Source of the DNA: Blastomussa wellsi | Taxonomy: Eukaryota > Cnidaria > Anthozoa > Scleractinia > Plerogyridae | Assembly (NCBI GenBank): GCA_947652115.1 | Contig: OX393562.1 | Location: 7,633,747 to 7,697,746, forward strand | DNA length: 64,000 nt | Reading direction: 5' to 3' | Program-made: the position numbers and the translations under genes | In this document: in pieces, positions 63,635-64,000 of the stretch | Layout: each line of letters opens with the position of its first letter | Position numbering within the stretch: the stretch's first letter is position 1 | Notes under the pieces: model-generated | The model's input: only the letters and a program-made list of their open reading frames with translations | Told to the model about the DNA's origin: nothing | The model's database searches: none

Positions 63635-64000
63635 AGGTCAATGTTACGTGTGGTAAAGACGAGATGTCCATCAGCATTCCGAAGTATCTTCTTCACGGCC
63701 TGGACAGAGAACATCTTCGCCTTACTGATTTAAACTGCGGAGCCACAGAAACCCCAACTCACTTCATTCTCCACACAAAACTGAGGGAATGCCACACAAA
63801 AAGCAGGCACACCAAGGATTTCGTCTGCTACATGAACAAGGTGGAGGAAATTCCCGTGGGACCCCATCAGATAATCACACGAGTGCGTGAAGTCGAAATT
63901 CCCTTCAGTTGTTACTATTCAAACATGGGAGTCGTGTCCGCTGTTGGTCTCCAAGTCAAAAGCAAGAAGATCATTTTCTCCAAGAAAGGATATGGAGAAT
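63635..64000 (+). CDS. D8C/ZP gene: ZP domain exon (cut by window end)
   Basis: The acceptor is TTATCTTTTCACAG, phase 1. The frame codes for VNVTCGKDEMSISIPKYLL, LTDLNCGATETPTHFIL, RECHTKSRHTKDFVCYMNK and VEIPFSCYYSNMGVVSAVG. The cysteine pattern (VTC, LNC, REC, FVC) and the strand layout are those of a ZP-N module, and PFSCYYS marks the passage to ZP-C. ZP domains polymerise into extracellular filaments. The D8C-then-ZP order is that of uromodulin and OIT3. The remaining ZP-C, cleavage site and membrane anchor lie beyond the window. Confidence 0.9.

Noticed and set aside
1..64000. CRISPR arrays, bacterial operons or ribosomal RNA
   Set aside because: No regularly spaced direct repeats with unique spacers, no ribosome-binding-site-led gene strings outside the viral element, and no rRNA-like sequence were seen. 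The splice structure is eukaryotic.

Overview
The window looks like a piece of a metazoan nuclear genome, most likely an anthozoan cnidarian such as a coral. This is inferred from small exons with GT-AG introns, a D8C/ZP extracellular matrix-type gene, many foldback MITE-like repeats, Penelope-like and L1-like retroelement fragments, and a Polinton/adintovirus-type element. The species cannot be fixed from sequence alone.

Layout. (1) About 1-11,000, probably to about 12,350: an endogenous Polinton/adintovirus-like element. It carries a protein-primed DNA polymerase B (+), a retroviral-type integrase (-), a run of small membrane proteins (-), an A32/FtsK-like packaging ATPase (-), a major capsid protein (-), a small conserved protein (-), a penton-like minor capsid protein (+) and a membrane protein with stacked late-domain-type motifs (+). 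At least seven frameshifts and two in-frame stops break it, so this copy looks inactive, unless part of the damage is assembly error at homopolymers. (2) 12,531-23,314: the downstream exons of an ARHGAP19-like RhoGAP gene (+). Its earlier exons are not visible, so the element appears to lie in an intron or upstream of the visible exons. Introns hold several inverted-repeat elements. (3) 24,300-25,360: a Penelope-like GIY-YIG fragment with inverted ends. (4) 28,101-64,000: a large secreted or membrane-tethered gene (+), uromodulin/OIT3-like. In order it has a signal-peptide exon, an acidic exon, a PAN/apple exon, a microexon, two diverged D8C exons, then a very young tandem array of Thr/Pro-linker and D8C exons (six near-identical D8C copies), a short linker and the start of a ZP domain cut by the window end. 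Every internal exon is phase 1-1, so the array can grow, shrink or be skipped without breaking frame. (5) Between the last D8C exon and the ZP exon lie more MITEs and a second Penelope-like fragment.

How the parts work together. The viral genes form one capsid, replication and integration module. The RhoGAP gene is an ordinary host signalling gene. The D8C/ZP gene would make an extracellular, disulfide-rich, O-glycosylated polymerising protein whose D8C number is set by recent segmental duplication.
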